From Rhynchonema sp. JSB1_4 (lineage: Eukaryota; Nematoda; Chromadorea; Monhysterida; Xyalidae), in assembly GCA_030248065.1 (NCBI GenBank), contig JASAMV010005873.1:1-64000 (forward strand): DNA of 64,000 nucleotides, read 5' to 3'. Under the pieces are notes generated by a model. That model was given only the letters and a program-made list of their open reading frames with translations. It had not been told where the DNA came from and ran no database searches. Of the stretch, positions 20,765 to 31,300 are shown piece after piece. Numbering within the stretch: position 1 is the stretch's first letter; every line of letters starts with the position of its first letter. The translations under genes were made by a program, and so were the position numbers.

Positions 20765-23744
20765 TCACTGTTTCCGCTCAGTCATCGCTGTCACCTTAGT
20801 AACATTCGTTGTCGGAATGTTCTTTCGGCACAATAACGCCGATTTTACAGCTTCTCGCATATCCTTGTGTCGAATCAGATACAAGAATATGTTGGCCATC
20901 GCGTTGATATTCTGATAGGCGCTGATCCAGGGGTCGATGATCAAATAGGTCTCCTGGTCCAGATGCTTGGTCAACAACGAATTCACAAAGTTCGGCAGCA
21001 CGTAGAATATGAACGTGAAGAATGCCGAAATGCCCAACGTCACCGTGATACGTTTCTGGGCTTTGATCTGCAAGAGCAGCAGAGACAACCGAGGTTAGAA
21101 AATTTCGGCTTTCGTTCAACCACGCAAATACCATGCAAGTATACCATACATTAACCAAGATTATCACATTAATATATATTATGACGAATGTAAGTCAAAC
21201 GTTCAGCGATAGAAAGTTTTTTAAAATACATATACACATGTACACCTCGGCACCTTACCTGTTTCTCAACGACATTCGAATTTTGCTTCTTTCCCTTGTT
21301 GACTTTGCGAATGTATCGGCGAAACAACGCCGGTATCAGCACGTACAAGACGACACTGCCCGTGCCTTAAAAAGTCATCTAAAAATTACACAGATTTTGA
21401 AAGGAAACGGACAAAAAACAGTTTTTTTTGGCTGTTTTTAACTTACCGAATACCGGTCTCATTCCGTAGTAGAACTGTCGGACCTGCATGTTGCCAACTG
21501 CCGAATTTGTATTGCACAAGATCGAGTGCATTTTGTCGGGATCATCGCTCGATAAGTACGATGAGATCACGAAGACGCCGAAAAACGACAAACTCAGCGA
21601 GGCGAATCCTGAAGCATATACATACGTAGTTGTTTGCGGTCAGAAATTCGGTAGCACGGACGAAATTACCCAAAATGGAACTTTTTCTCACGGACTCAAA
21701 TTTTCGAAGACGTCACCACCACCACTGGGGGTAGTTGCCCAACAGTGTATTTGATGTATCCGACGCTCTCAGTGCCTAAGTTTCCTTTTATTCCCAAAAC
21801 AATTGTGCGATAAACAACGATGCTGTTCACGTAAGCACGCAACAAAATCAGGTCAGCCAGCTGTTTGGGGGCGCGACGACCCCCGGTTGCGGCTGCGTTT
21901 TCGAGAATTGGTACCATTGACTAACCGGCCCACATGCGTCGCGCATAACTGGCGTTGAACTTGAAATATCGCAACGGAACAACGATGGCGATCAAACGGT
22001 CGAGGCTGACCATGAACAACATCACTGCGACCTGAGGTGTGCCCAACAGGAACAGAATGCAGTGCGGCGTGAACATGCAGAACCACGAGTTGACCAATTG
22101 CGTATGCTTGCCTGCAACGTCGGTAAAGTCTGCTTATTATTCCGCGACCTTTCAGGCCCAGAAGTTCAGGCCCGGCCTTTTCAGGCCCAGTTTTTCAGGC
22201 CCGCCCGAATCCGGCCAGGCATGTTTAACCCATTTATAGGCTTAGTCTTACGCTCCAGCCGGGCCTGAATCGATCGGGCCTGAATGACCGGCCTGAACCT
22301 GTGCTCCGCGACTGAACCGTCGCACAATACTGCTTGGTTATGTACTGCGTGATTGTGAGCCAGCCAACCATCAGTTGTTCTGATTCTATCAACTACGGTA
22401 CACGTACAGTATATTCTCAAAATGGTATCCTTTTTCGCAAGCAAAATGTTTCCTCCGCTGTGACAGTTCAAGAGAACCACAGAGGCTACCTTGCTGGTTG
22501 GTAAGTCACGCAACAACAGCTGTAGATGTTGCTAACAAGGTTGGGCAAAAAACGTTTTTTTCTGAAAGTTTGTTTAAAAAAACGTTTTTAAAGCGTTTTC
22601 AATTAATAACGCTCAGAAATATGCCCCAAAAAGTTGAAAAATGCTCGTGTTGGGAAGAAAACGTGGTTAAATGAAGTACGTTATTCTATGTGTTCTGAGG
22701 CAAAATAAACAAGTTTCAACCCTTTTCTAGCGAGTTGCTAACATCCCACATCATGGGACCAACTTTGGCCGGGATCATCATTGAAAGTCAAACTCCGTAT
22801 ATCGACGTACCTCGATAAAGTAAAAATTGGTCGGAATTTTTTGTTTAAATAGCACAAAAATTGATTTTCCTTGAAAATCAGGGTACTTTCCCAGAAGAAT
22901 CATAAAAAATCAAGGAAATTCCGGATTGAAGAAAACAAACGAAAAACCACGCTGGCGCTTCTGTTTAAAAAAACGTCGTTTTCTTGTCCATCCCTGGCTG
23001 CTTTGCCCAACCCCAACCCCAACCCAACCTTTGCCCAATCGCTAACAACCTGCCATGCTTCGGTGTAGCGCGATTTTCTGTTTTGAAAAAATGCAACTGA
23101 CAAAACACACAGACACAAGCATACGTATACCCATCAGGACGATTGACACACGCCAAAGCGCTGCTGTCACATAGGCCAATCCCGTGAGTGCATCGGCCAG
23201 CGCCAGTGCTGCTACAATGATGTACTCTTTGGCGCGACGCAGTTTGCCGTATCGCATGATGGCGATGAAGATCAGCAGGTTGGCAATAGCGACAAATGCA
23301 CCTTAACGGATGACTTCATGACGTTTTTCCCTTTGATATTTGTGTACACACTGCGTACGAAATACTGTATAATACGTTCGTTCGCGAATGATAGTGCTAA
23401 AATAATTATTCCGCGACTTTTCAGGCCCGGAAGTTTAGGCCCGACCTCATCAGGCCCAGTTTTTCAAGCTCGGCCGATTCAGGCCCAGCATATTTGACCC
23501 ATTTATAGGGTTAGGCTTTGGCTTCAGCCGGGCCTGAATGGCCGGGCCTGAACATGTGCCCCGTTACTGAATGGTCGCACAATATAAAATAGCCAGACAA
23601 TGGCACACCTTGAATGAAATACACTCCGTAGACGATGAACTTGGCTCGTACGTCTAACGGCGCTTCATTTTGCTCAATCGCACTCACGTTTGCGGTCGCA
23701 TGGGTGACGTTGGTGATTTGGTGATGGTCATGAGAAACGAACAT
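20765..23744 (-). CDS. Rhodopsin-class seven-transmembrane GPCR, complete, six exons
   Basis: Minus-strand exons 23744-23609, 23301-23131, 22111-21926, 21608-21447, 21365-21259 and 21067-20765 join in phase with GT-AG introns and give 354 residues. The N-terminus has two N-glycosylation sites (NVT at 12, NVS at 19). TM1 (about 36-60) has AIANLLIF. TM2 has LALADAL with the conserved Asp. TM3 ends in SLDRLIAIVVPLRY (DRL at 140-142 in place of DRY). Cys114 and Cys196 can form the usual extracellular disulfide. TM6 has FFTFIFYVLP. TM7 has NIFLY at 313-317 in place of NPxxY, followed by LIRHKDMREAV as helix 8. The style is close to nematode srsx-type or orphan peptide/chemosensory receptors; the ligand is unknown. 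Only the first ATG with a fitting N-terminus was used, so upstream UTR is unknown. Introns 1 and 2 carry repeat elements. Confidence 0.85.
22138..22329. mobile_element. TTCAGGCC-word MITE, copy 1 (GPCR intron 2)
   Basis: Starts TTATTCCGCGACC and ends GTCGCACAATA, which form an imperfect inverted pair. The interior repeats TTCAGGCCCG-type words forward, then as CGGGCCTGAA on the other side of a middle with ATTTATAGGCTTAG. Confidence 0.75.
22537..23035. mobile_element. Diverged hAT-like poly-A/T element in GPCR intron 2
   Basis: Starts GGTTGGGCAAAAAACGTTTTT and ends near TTTGCCCAACC. The interior has AATATGCCCCAAAAAGTTG, shared with the hAT-type element at 33617-34337 (AATAATGCCCCAAAAA). No clear target duplication was found. 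Confidence 0.45.
23407..23586. mobile_element. TTCAGGCC-word MITE, copy 2 (GPCR intron 1)
   Basis: Same organisation as copy 1: TTATTCCGCGACTTTTCAGG at the left, GGTCGCACAATAT at the right, TTCAGGCC words in both orientations and ATTTATAGGGTTAGG in the middle. Confidence 0.75.
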
Positions 23745-23762
23745 CTCGACACGCGTTCAATA

Positions 23763-24114
23763 ATGGGTTAGGTTGAACACGGAAACCGGAACACGGAAAT
23801 ATTTCCATGTTTTGTGTTCCGTGAAAAATTCTCAAAATCAAAATATTTCCGTGGCACGGAACACGGAAGTAACACAGGCATGCAAACAATGCTTTTCGAG
23901 TGACGATGGCAAAAGCCAGCGTGCTGAAGTTAAAAAGTTTGTGTGTTGACGCGAGCAGCAATAATGTTCAAGGAAATATTTCCGTGTTCCGTGAAAATAA
24001 AAAAATCACGTAATACGGAAACTGGAACTATTTCCGTGACAGGAAATGAGTGAAATAATTTTGTATGAGAATTTTTTCGTGTTCCGGTTTCCATGTTAGA
24101 CCTAAATCCGCCCT
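23763..24114. mobile_element. TA-flanked foldback element with TTCCGTGTTCCG repeats
   Basis: Begins ATGGGTTAGGTTGAACACGG and ends CCATGTTAGACCTAAATCCGCCCT, with TA on both sides (23761-23762 and 24115-24116). The inside carries several ACGGAA/TTCCGTG words in both orientations. The ends match the element at 37017-37195, so they form one family. Confidence 0.6.
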
Positions 24115-24116
24115 TA

Positions 24117-25140
24117 CTTAGTAGCCAACGACGTTTGGTGTGTTGTTGCCAACTTTGTGTAATGCGTCGACGTAAATGGTGTGAGAGCCAGAAAGGCGAT
24201 TGTGGAGGCCTCTCTTCAACTACATCAATTTTGTCCTCTTCTCTCTTTTGTCTCCGCGATGTCTCTCAAGAAAGTCATATTGCGTCGTGGCTCTTGTGTG
24301 ACTCTGATTGATCGTTTCCCGCACAAACGTAGGTAACAAGCATGCATACTTAATGAAAGGGCAGGCCACGCTTTAACAAGGTTTCTACATCCACCACAGC
24401 GTTCAATTAAATCCCCGCGATTCTAAATTGGGTGTAGTTCAGAACAAAGCAAGTTTATTCGTAATAATACATTGCAACGCGATGTTTTTTGCGCTACACA
24501 AAGACAGAAAATTTGTATCTTATATAAGCCTCAAGAAGCTTATTCGGACAATTTTCACAAGGGGGGGGTTTAAACAAACTTTTCTGGTGTTTTTTTTTGC
24601 TGAGGTTAAGTCACCCGGTGCTGGCATGAGATGAGAAAAGGTATACCGTAAGCAGATAGATAGAAAAGTGAATCATGGTGGCTTTGTGATGCTTCAATCA
24701 GTTATTAAAGGTATCAGACAACTGGTTCTGGATGAAGTTCTATTAAAGGAGTTGGGTAATAATTTTGTTTCATTGTCAAGAGCGAGTGCAACCGCTTTAA
24801 CTACCGTAACCTTGTCTTTCGTCCTGTACTGTTCTTTCCACAGGAAAACACTAGAACTGACTCTTAAATTTTTTAATTGATAAAAATATTTTAAACAAAC
24901 ATGGAGCTTTGCATGCTGATCAACAAATGAATGGTTTAAAAGCAACTGCCGTGGCAACGTGAAAATTTTGGTGAAAAAATACTTGACAGTAGTCAAAACC
25001 ATTCATATTACAGTCTGGAATGCCAACTTACACACGTGTCCCATTAAATCCGTGAATTTCTGGGTTGATCGGTTTATTCTATGGACCCGCTTTATGTGAG
25101 TTGAAAACTGCAGTCTGCACCGTACTGCAAACTGCCCGCG
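24117..25140. other. Stretch without a recognised gene
   Basis: Short frames only. Upstream of the GPCR on its strand, so its promoter is expected at the left edge, but no element could be supported. Confidence 0.35.
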
Positions 25141-25582
25141 CCAACACGAGCCCGATTTCGGAGGTGGTGTGCTTGCAAAACGAATAGATAGAGAAAATCC
25201 TCATGCAGCATCTTGTATATTTGTCGCACAATGACTTTATAAGAATTGGTCAACTTTTTTCTGAATCTTAGAGCGGGAAAGTGACGGGACAATGACGTTG
25301 CGTTGCGCGATCGCACACAAAACATGCAACTAATGGAATGTTTCACACCTGCAGCAACGTGGGAGCTCTGCTAGATTATTTTCAGCTGGAAATGCTTCGT
25401 GAGAGTCACAAATAAGCACAGTGGTTGAGTGAGAGTGACTGAACGTGAAAATCAGGATTGATCTGATGAATTCTTATATGGTCATTGTACGACCAATATT
25501 CTATAACGTGCAACATTTCCCTAATCAGCAGGCATGTATGAATGTTTCACTAATCGACCACCTCCGAAATCGGGCTCGTTGG
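25141..25582. mobile_element. CAACACGAGCCCGATTTCG terminal-repeat element, long copy
   Basis: The left end CCAACACGAGCCCGATTTCG plus GAGGTGG is mirrored by CCACCTCCGAAATCGGGCTC and GTTGG at the right. The interior includes TGACGTTGCGTTGCGCGATC and ATTATTTTCAGCTGGAAATG, words shared with fragments at 29200-29330, 35800-36005 and 60050-60350. No transposase is present. Confidence 0.65.
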
Positions 25583-25659
25583 CGTGTGTACGCAAAATAA
25601 CAGTGAGTCGCGCTACGTTTTGAAACATTTTATCGGGTGCAAAAAACAAAAGAGAAATG

Positions 25660-26055
25660 TGAAGCAGCGAAAAAATGGGAATTTACGTCTGAGTAAACAT
25701 CTGCAAAAATGTTTACTCGTGTTTACGCATGTTTACTCTAACTAGTCGGGACCCGTGCCTACGGCCCGGCTACAGAGCCGCGCCCGTGCCGTGCCCCCCC
25801 TCCCCGAAGACCCGTTAGCATACCCAAGGCTACCCGTGAAAATTGACCCGTCCGCCCTTCCGAGGGAGGGGGCCACAAACACACATACATACATACATAC
25901 ATACATATACATACATACGCACATACATCCATACATACGTCTTCATGTCTTAGTAGTATAGATGTATTAAGCTAGGGGCTGAAAATGCGTAAACATGAGT
26001 AAACATTTTTCTCGAAATTTACTTTTGCGTAAACATGAGTAAACATTTCATAAAT
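25660..26055. repeat. GTAAACATGAGTAAAC repeat cluster, split by a Helitron
   Basis: The words GAGTAAACAT and GTTTACTC/GTTTACGCATG recur many times on both sides of the Helitron at 25742-25962. A related cluster lies at 27740-27905. Both contain TGGGAATTTAC or its mirror image near their outer edges, so the two clusters might be ends of one larger element. Confidence 0.5.
25742..25962 (-). mobile_element. Non-autonomous Helitron-like element, intact short copy
   Basis: On the minus strand it runs from TCTATACTACTAAGACATG, preceded by A, to CCGACTAG, followed by T. A potential hairpin lies next to the CTAG end (CGGGCCGT / ACGGGTCCCG) and a CATA-type microsatellite near the TC end. It is the simple 221-bp form of the element at 50-425. 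It encodes no protein. Confidence 0.65.
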
Positions 26056-26720
26056 TCTTCCAAATCTTGTGTGTTCTCATTGTTTAGGCTTGTTTACGCA
26101 GAACAAGAATGTTTTCCCGTAATTTACGTCAACATAAGCATTGGTTTCTTTTGTTTTGTTTTTGTTTTTGCGCCTCCAGTGCCAGATCAATGCAAACGCC
26201 CGAAAGCTATGTGGCAGATTCTATTACACAATAAAAGCTAAGCATCACAGTTTCACGATAGTAATGAAACATTAGGACTGTCCAACAACATGAATACGTA
26301 TGGTAAATGTCCAGGAATAGAATAGCCTAAGCGCGAAATTGAAAATCGGGCTCGCGCCACGCGCGAAAAGAGCGCGAAAAGTTCAGGCGCGACCATATCA
26401 CTGAATACAGCACAAAAGTAAACTGCAAGGAAGACAACAGGGATTAAAGGAGAATAGAGAGAGAGAGCAAAGGCATGTAGAAGGCCATAAAACACATAGA
26501 ACAAGGAAAGAGTACGCATTATGCACACTAGACACATGTTGTGATATAAGGTGGGTTTACCTCAGTGCTGTAAGTTGCGGCAATTTTATACGTACCACTT
26601 ACTGAAACATCAGACAGGTTGAAGCTTTTCAGATACAACAAGTTGCTGCACAACTAAACGCCGACACTTGTACCGTACGCCTGCCCTTCAGTACTCACTA
26701 GCAAAAACATACATACAGTA
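26056..26720. other. Stretch without a recognised gene
   Basis: Short frames only, no recognised domain. A GA-repeat (AGAGAGAGAGAG) lies near 26455. Confidence 0.35.
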
Positions 26721-26723
26721 TCG

Positions 26724-27465
26724 CTCTCGGTTGCGTTTGACTATACCGAGACTAACTGATGCCTCATACAGTGGTGCTGATTGCCAGCGGTGCTGGCACA
26801 TGAGGCACAGCATACAGTACTCAGGTACTATGTATCTGTCGCAAGTACACCTGGCTGCCTTGGCAGTTGTTCAAGTGAGAACCATATCAAGCTCTTCTGC
26901 CCATTGGAAGACGTGACAGGGCCGGCAGCGGTGCGATCCGGCTTTCCTATGAGTAACTGTGCGCTCTCCGGTTACGTTTGACCAACGAGACTACCTGATG
27001 CCTCCTACAGTGGTACTGAACGCTGTAAGTTGTTCTGCCACGTGCGGCACAACGTGTACAGAACTCAGCTATTCTGTGCTTTCCGTACTTACACCTACCT
27101 GGCCACATACACATGGTTGGACTATACTGTATAAATGCCGCACGTGCTTAACCATGTACAGGTGGTCATAACCATGCCCGGATGGTTGTTCACGTTAGAA
27201 CCATATGAAGCTCCTTGTCCCATTAGTTGACATAGTAGAGACGAAACACTGCGATCATATTGTGCGACGGTTCAGGCCCGTGCACAGGTTCAGGCCCGGC
27301 GATGCAGGCCCGGTCGATTCAGGCCCGGCTTGAGCCTAAGCCTAAGCTTATAAATGAGTCAAATGTGCTGGGCCTGAATCGGCCGGGCCTGAAAAGTCGC
27401 GGAATACTGCGCTGCGATCAGGGTCGGCAAGAAAGCCTGTGGCCTCAGGGTTGCATTTGATTGAT
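26724..27465. repeat. Diverged tandem repeat, unit about 240-290 bp, interrupted by a MITE
   Basis: Units begin CTCTCGGTTGCGTTTGAC (26724) and CTCTCCGGTTACGTTTGACC (26963). They share GAGACTA.CTGATGCCTC, CAGTGGT.CTGA, GTGAGAACCATAT.AAGCTC and CCCATT...GACA. A third, partial unit (GCGATCAGGGTCGG...CAGGGTTGCATTTGA) resumes after the MITE at 27257-27407. Confidence 0.6.
27257..27407. mobile_element. TTCAGGCC-word MITE, copy 3
   Basis: Starts ATATTGTGCGACGGTTCAGG and ends AAAGTCGCGGAATACTG, the reverse of copies 1 and 2. It holds four TTCAGGCCCG-type words on one side and GGGCCTGAA words on the other, with CCTAAGCCTAAGC in the middle. It interrupts the tandem repeat around it. Confidence 0.75.
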
Positions 27466-27739
27466 GTATGTATGTACAGTACGCATAGGCCAGCTGATTC
27501 TTAACTAGCGGGTGCTGAACTGAAGTTGTGATGACACGTGTAGCCACAGCGCACAGTGCTGAGCTGCCATTATGCATATAGCCGTAAAGCTACATACACG
27601 GCTGCTAGTACATACAGTAGCTTGTTGTTGAAACAGGAAATAATTTTATTTGTGTCAAGTTGCATGGCATGTACAAGCACCAAACAACCAAAGCGATCAA
27701 CTTTACAACTTGAAGTACTGCAAATCATGCGGAAGCACA

Positions 27740-27905
27740 ACGCCAATGTTTACGCATGTTTATGCTGAAAATGATAGTTCGGAAATTTGCAAAAAAAGTT
27801 TACTCATGTTTACGCAACGTAAACATTGAGTAGACAATGAAAGCGTAATCATGAGTAAACATTTCTGTAAATGTTTACTCGAGAGTAAATTCCATTTTTT
27901 CACTG
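27740..27905. repeat. Second GTTTACTCATGTTTAC repeat cluster
   Basis: Words GTTTACGCATG, GTTTACTCATG, ATGAGTAAACAT and GTTTACTCGAGAGTAAAT occur in both orientations. Partner of the cluster at 25660-26055. Confidence 0.55.
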
Positions 27906-28368
27906 TGTCATGAGAGCAAAGTGAAAACAAAAGTATCTCCTTTTGAAAGAGTCGCTGTACAGTTTTCCTGATCGATTTGGAAGCGCAGGCTTATACTATT
28001 GCCGTCCAAATTTTTTTGAGGCTGGTCTGACCAGCTGAGACACAATTCAACAGTAAGAATCAAAAAACCTACATTAACGAAAGACAGGCAACGAAACTTT
28101 CAATCGACTTCACATGTTTAACCACTCTTCATGCATGTACATCGTTCTTCTCACGCTTCTGCCAGCAGATTGCTACGTAACGCATACGTCCGGCGGCCAA
28201 GTCACGGTATATGGCTGTACCTGCTTATGTTTTTAGCAAGTTATAGATCCGTCAAGCAAGAACTTTGGAAATTTCGAATGCTTGCACCAAGTTTTTAGAT
28301 AAGGCCGCAAGAAGAGTCATACATGCAGGTCAACTCTACCCGGACTCATGTAGCTTTCAGTGTCGTAT
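27906..28368. other. Stretch without a recognised gene
   Basis: Downstream of the methyltransferase stop on its strand. It probably holds the 3' UTR; no polyadenylation site was assigned. Confidence 0.35.
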
Positions 28369-31300
28369 TTAAATTAAGCTAATCCTCGGTGCGGGTTGTA
28401 GATCCAAATGCCACCACAAATTTGACAAAGTGGCATACTGTAACTTGGCGTCAAATTCAAAAGGAACAAAATGGCAAAAACATATCCCACCAGGCAGTCC
28501 CCAGAAGATGCGCCAGAATACGGTCATAAACGGTCGGGTCAGCCAGTGTTTGTTCAGCTGGTCACACATTGCTTGTCCCTGTTGGTCACGTGACTTCAAG
28601 ACGCCGGGCGTAATGTCGGCGGATTGAATGTGCTGAAACACGGGTGTTGGGGGTGTCCGTGGCACAGTGGGTTGGGCGATTGATTGGATGCATAGTCAGA
28701 GGCCAAGTTCGAACCCGCTACGCACGAAACTCGGGCTGCTAGTTTGATGCCCATCGCATATGAGTCACACCAGCATATATTTGACAGGCATGTGTTCTCA
28801 GGCTTGGTTGCAGGCATCTTTGACTTGGTCTGAGTGATCCATTCCCCCCTAAAAATCCCACCCAGACTGCCCTAAAAGTACTTCAAGACATGTGACCACG
28901 TTGTTTAGGCGGCCTTGACAATGCATGCGGGTTGCGGGTTGCGGGCCGAGGTAATGCGGGCCCGCAAAAATTGAATCCGCACTAGGTTTCACAATGCAAT
29001 GTGCGGGTTGCGGGCCAGAAGTTCTAATTGAAGCAAACCCGCAACCCGCAGTTCCTTGCCCGCATGCGGGTGCATTGTGAAACCAAAAAAATGCGGGTTG
29101 CGGGCGAAGAGGCGTTTAGGAAACGTCACAAAGAATAACATTCATGAGCTCTTCTTTGTCAATACTGACTTCGAAAAACATATTCAGGTACTGGTCGCAC
29201 AAAAAGTTTACAAAAACTGCTCAAATTTTTTTCCTGAGTCGTGAAGCAGGAAAGTGACAGGGCAGTGACGTTGCGTTGCGCGATCGCACACAAGGCATGC
29301 AGTCTACAAAATGTCAGACCCGCAGCAATGTATAGGCAATCCATCGGCTCATGGCACTTTTTATACACAGCGCGCATGCAGCAGCACACGCCATTTTCTA
29401 AACAAGATGTGCACTTTGGGGGAGTGCCATACTTTGATGTATGCGCTGTGTGTATAAAAAGTGCCATGAGCCGATGGATTGCCTATACATATAAACACGT
29501 GCACTCCGTTTTGGACACAATGGGATTGCAGATTCTCGTTGTTTTCAGTTGTTTGGAAAGCTGAGCACGAAAGTTTCTGAAGAAACCTGTACAAATTTAG
29601 CATGCAAATTGATTGCGCAAATAAAGATAAGCGTGTTATGCTTGGCACACTGTTCTTGGAATTCTGCAACATCGAAAACACATAGAGAGTCGAAAACTTG
29701 TGCTCTCTGAGCAATGGGTCAACAAAAATCAACCATCCGAGCATGCGCTGAGGACCCAAACCCGCAAAAAAATAGGATCAGTTCTAATCGAGAAAATGCG
29801 GGTTGCGGGCCGATTTGGCCCGCAACCCGCAACCCGCACGCGGCTATGTGAAGGGCACTCTGCGTGCGGGTTGCGGGTTGCGGGCCGGGCTCGGCCCGCA
29901 ATCCGCGACCCGCAACCCGCATTTCTTGTGTCTTCACAATGCACAGTGCGGGTTGCGGGCCGATGTGGCCCGCAACCCGCAACCCGCGTGCATTGTGAAG
30001 GCCGCCTTATAGGTTTTTGGCATATACCTCCAGTCCGGCCTGGTCAGCGTATTCATAGGTGTCGACCATTTGAAAGTTGTTGCAGCGAAAGTCGCAAATA
30101 CAGATGTACCCGCCCGGACGTAACACACGATGACACTCGGACATGAGTTGGCGATGGTCGGGAATGGCGTGCGTCGCCTGAATTGTAAAGGGGACGAGTT
30201 GTCAATCACGTGCAACATTGTGCTTTGCTTTCTTGGAGGGGCTTTATCTCTCTGTCGTTTGGTAATAACTGGAGACAGGATACGATAACCAAATGGTAGT
30301 ATTATAACTACGTGACAAAACTCGAGCTATTTGACTACAGATGCTTTGCCAGATCTTTGGTCGGAGTGATTTTCATGTCTATAGCTACCATTGAATACAA
30401 ATTTAACTTCCAATTTTCTCTGAAACTTATATGTAACCTTAACAGCTCACCTCCACAATAACGATGAGATCCTTTGAGGACGATGGCACAGGCATTTGGC
30501 ACATGTCACCCTGAATCAGGTTCGGGTGGTCGACGACTAGAACTTTGTCCATCCCTGTGCGTCACAGACAGAATGTACGACAAGCAGCAAAGTCGAAGCG
30601 ACGTGTGAATCGTGGCGTCGGATATATACAGTACATACCGTAGTTTTCTTCCATAAGGAGCCCCAAGAAGCCCACGAGGGCCTAATGTGAACTCTGAACC
30701 GCCACACCAAACGTATGCTCCCGGAAGGACTCGAACCTCCGACCTCCCAGCCACCAGGCCTGGATAGCCAGTTGCTCTACCAACTGAGCTACGGGAACGC
30801 GGTCTGGCTGCGGCTCAAAGTTGCACTTATACCCATGCAACCGTGCAGACACACACTGCTTTGCACGCCACACGCTACACGTTGCGTTGGCTGGCAGACT
30901 TCCAGTCCACACATCCTCCCATTCACGGAAGGTTTGACCTCAAACCTGCGGGTTTCCACCCGTCTTTTCTCCGAACCGACGCTACGACAGGCACGGAGCT
31001 ACCCTGAATCCGGCAGAGTAGCCGCACTCACCTTTCCACAGGCAAGCACTCGCGGACTTCCGTCCCACCAGGGGATCTCCGCTTCACGCACCTTCGCATC
31101 GTGTCCCCACACGCAGGCACTTGCGACCCAACCCTGAATACGGCAGGATTGTCGCTGCGCACTTCCCTTTCCACAGGCAAGCACTCGCGGGCTTTGACCC
31201 ACTAGGGGCTAACCGCTCGCACCTCGTGTCGCACACGATAGCGCCACCTCCCTCTTTCAGAAGGTCTGACCCCAGACCGGCTCCTTGGCCGTGACTGCGG

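Noticed and set aside
28907..30010. CRISPR-like array of TGCGGGTTGCGGG words
   Set aside because: The words are irregular, occur in both orientations, have no constant spacers and lie in introns of an animal gene.
30007..30027. Ending the methyltransferase at the stop 30007-30009
   Set aside because: A GTATAT donor at 30027 and a phase-matched last exon with family-typical sequence at 28632-28369 fit better.
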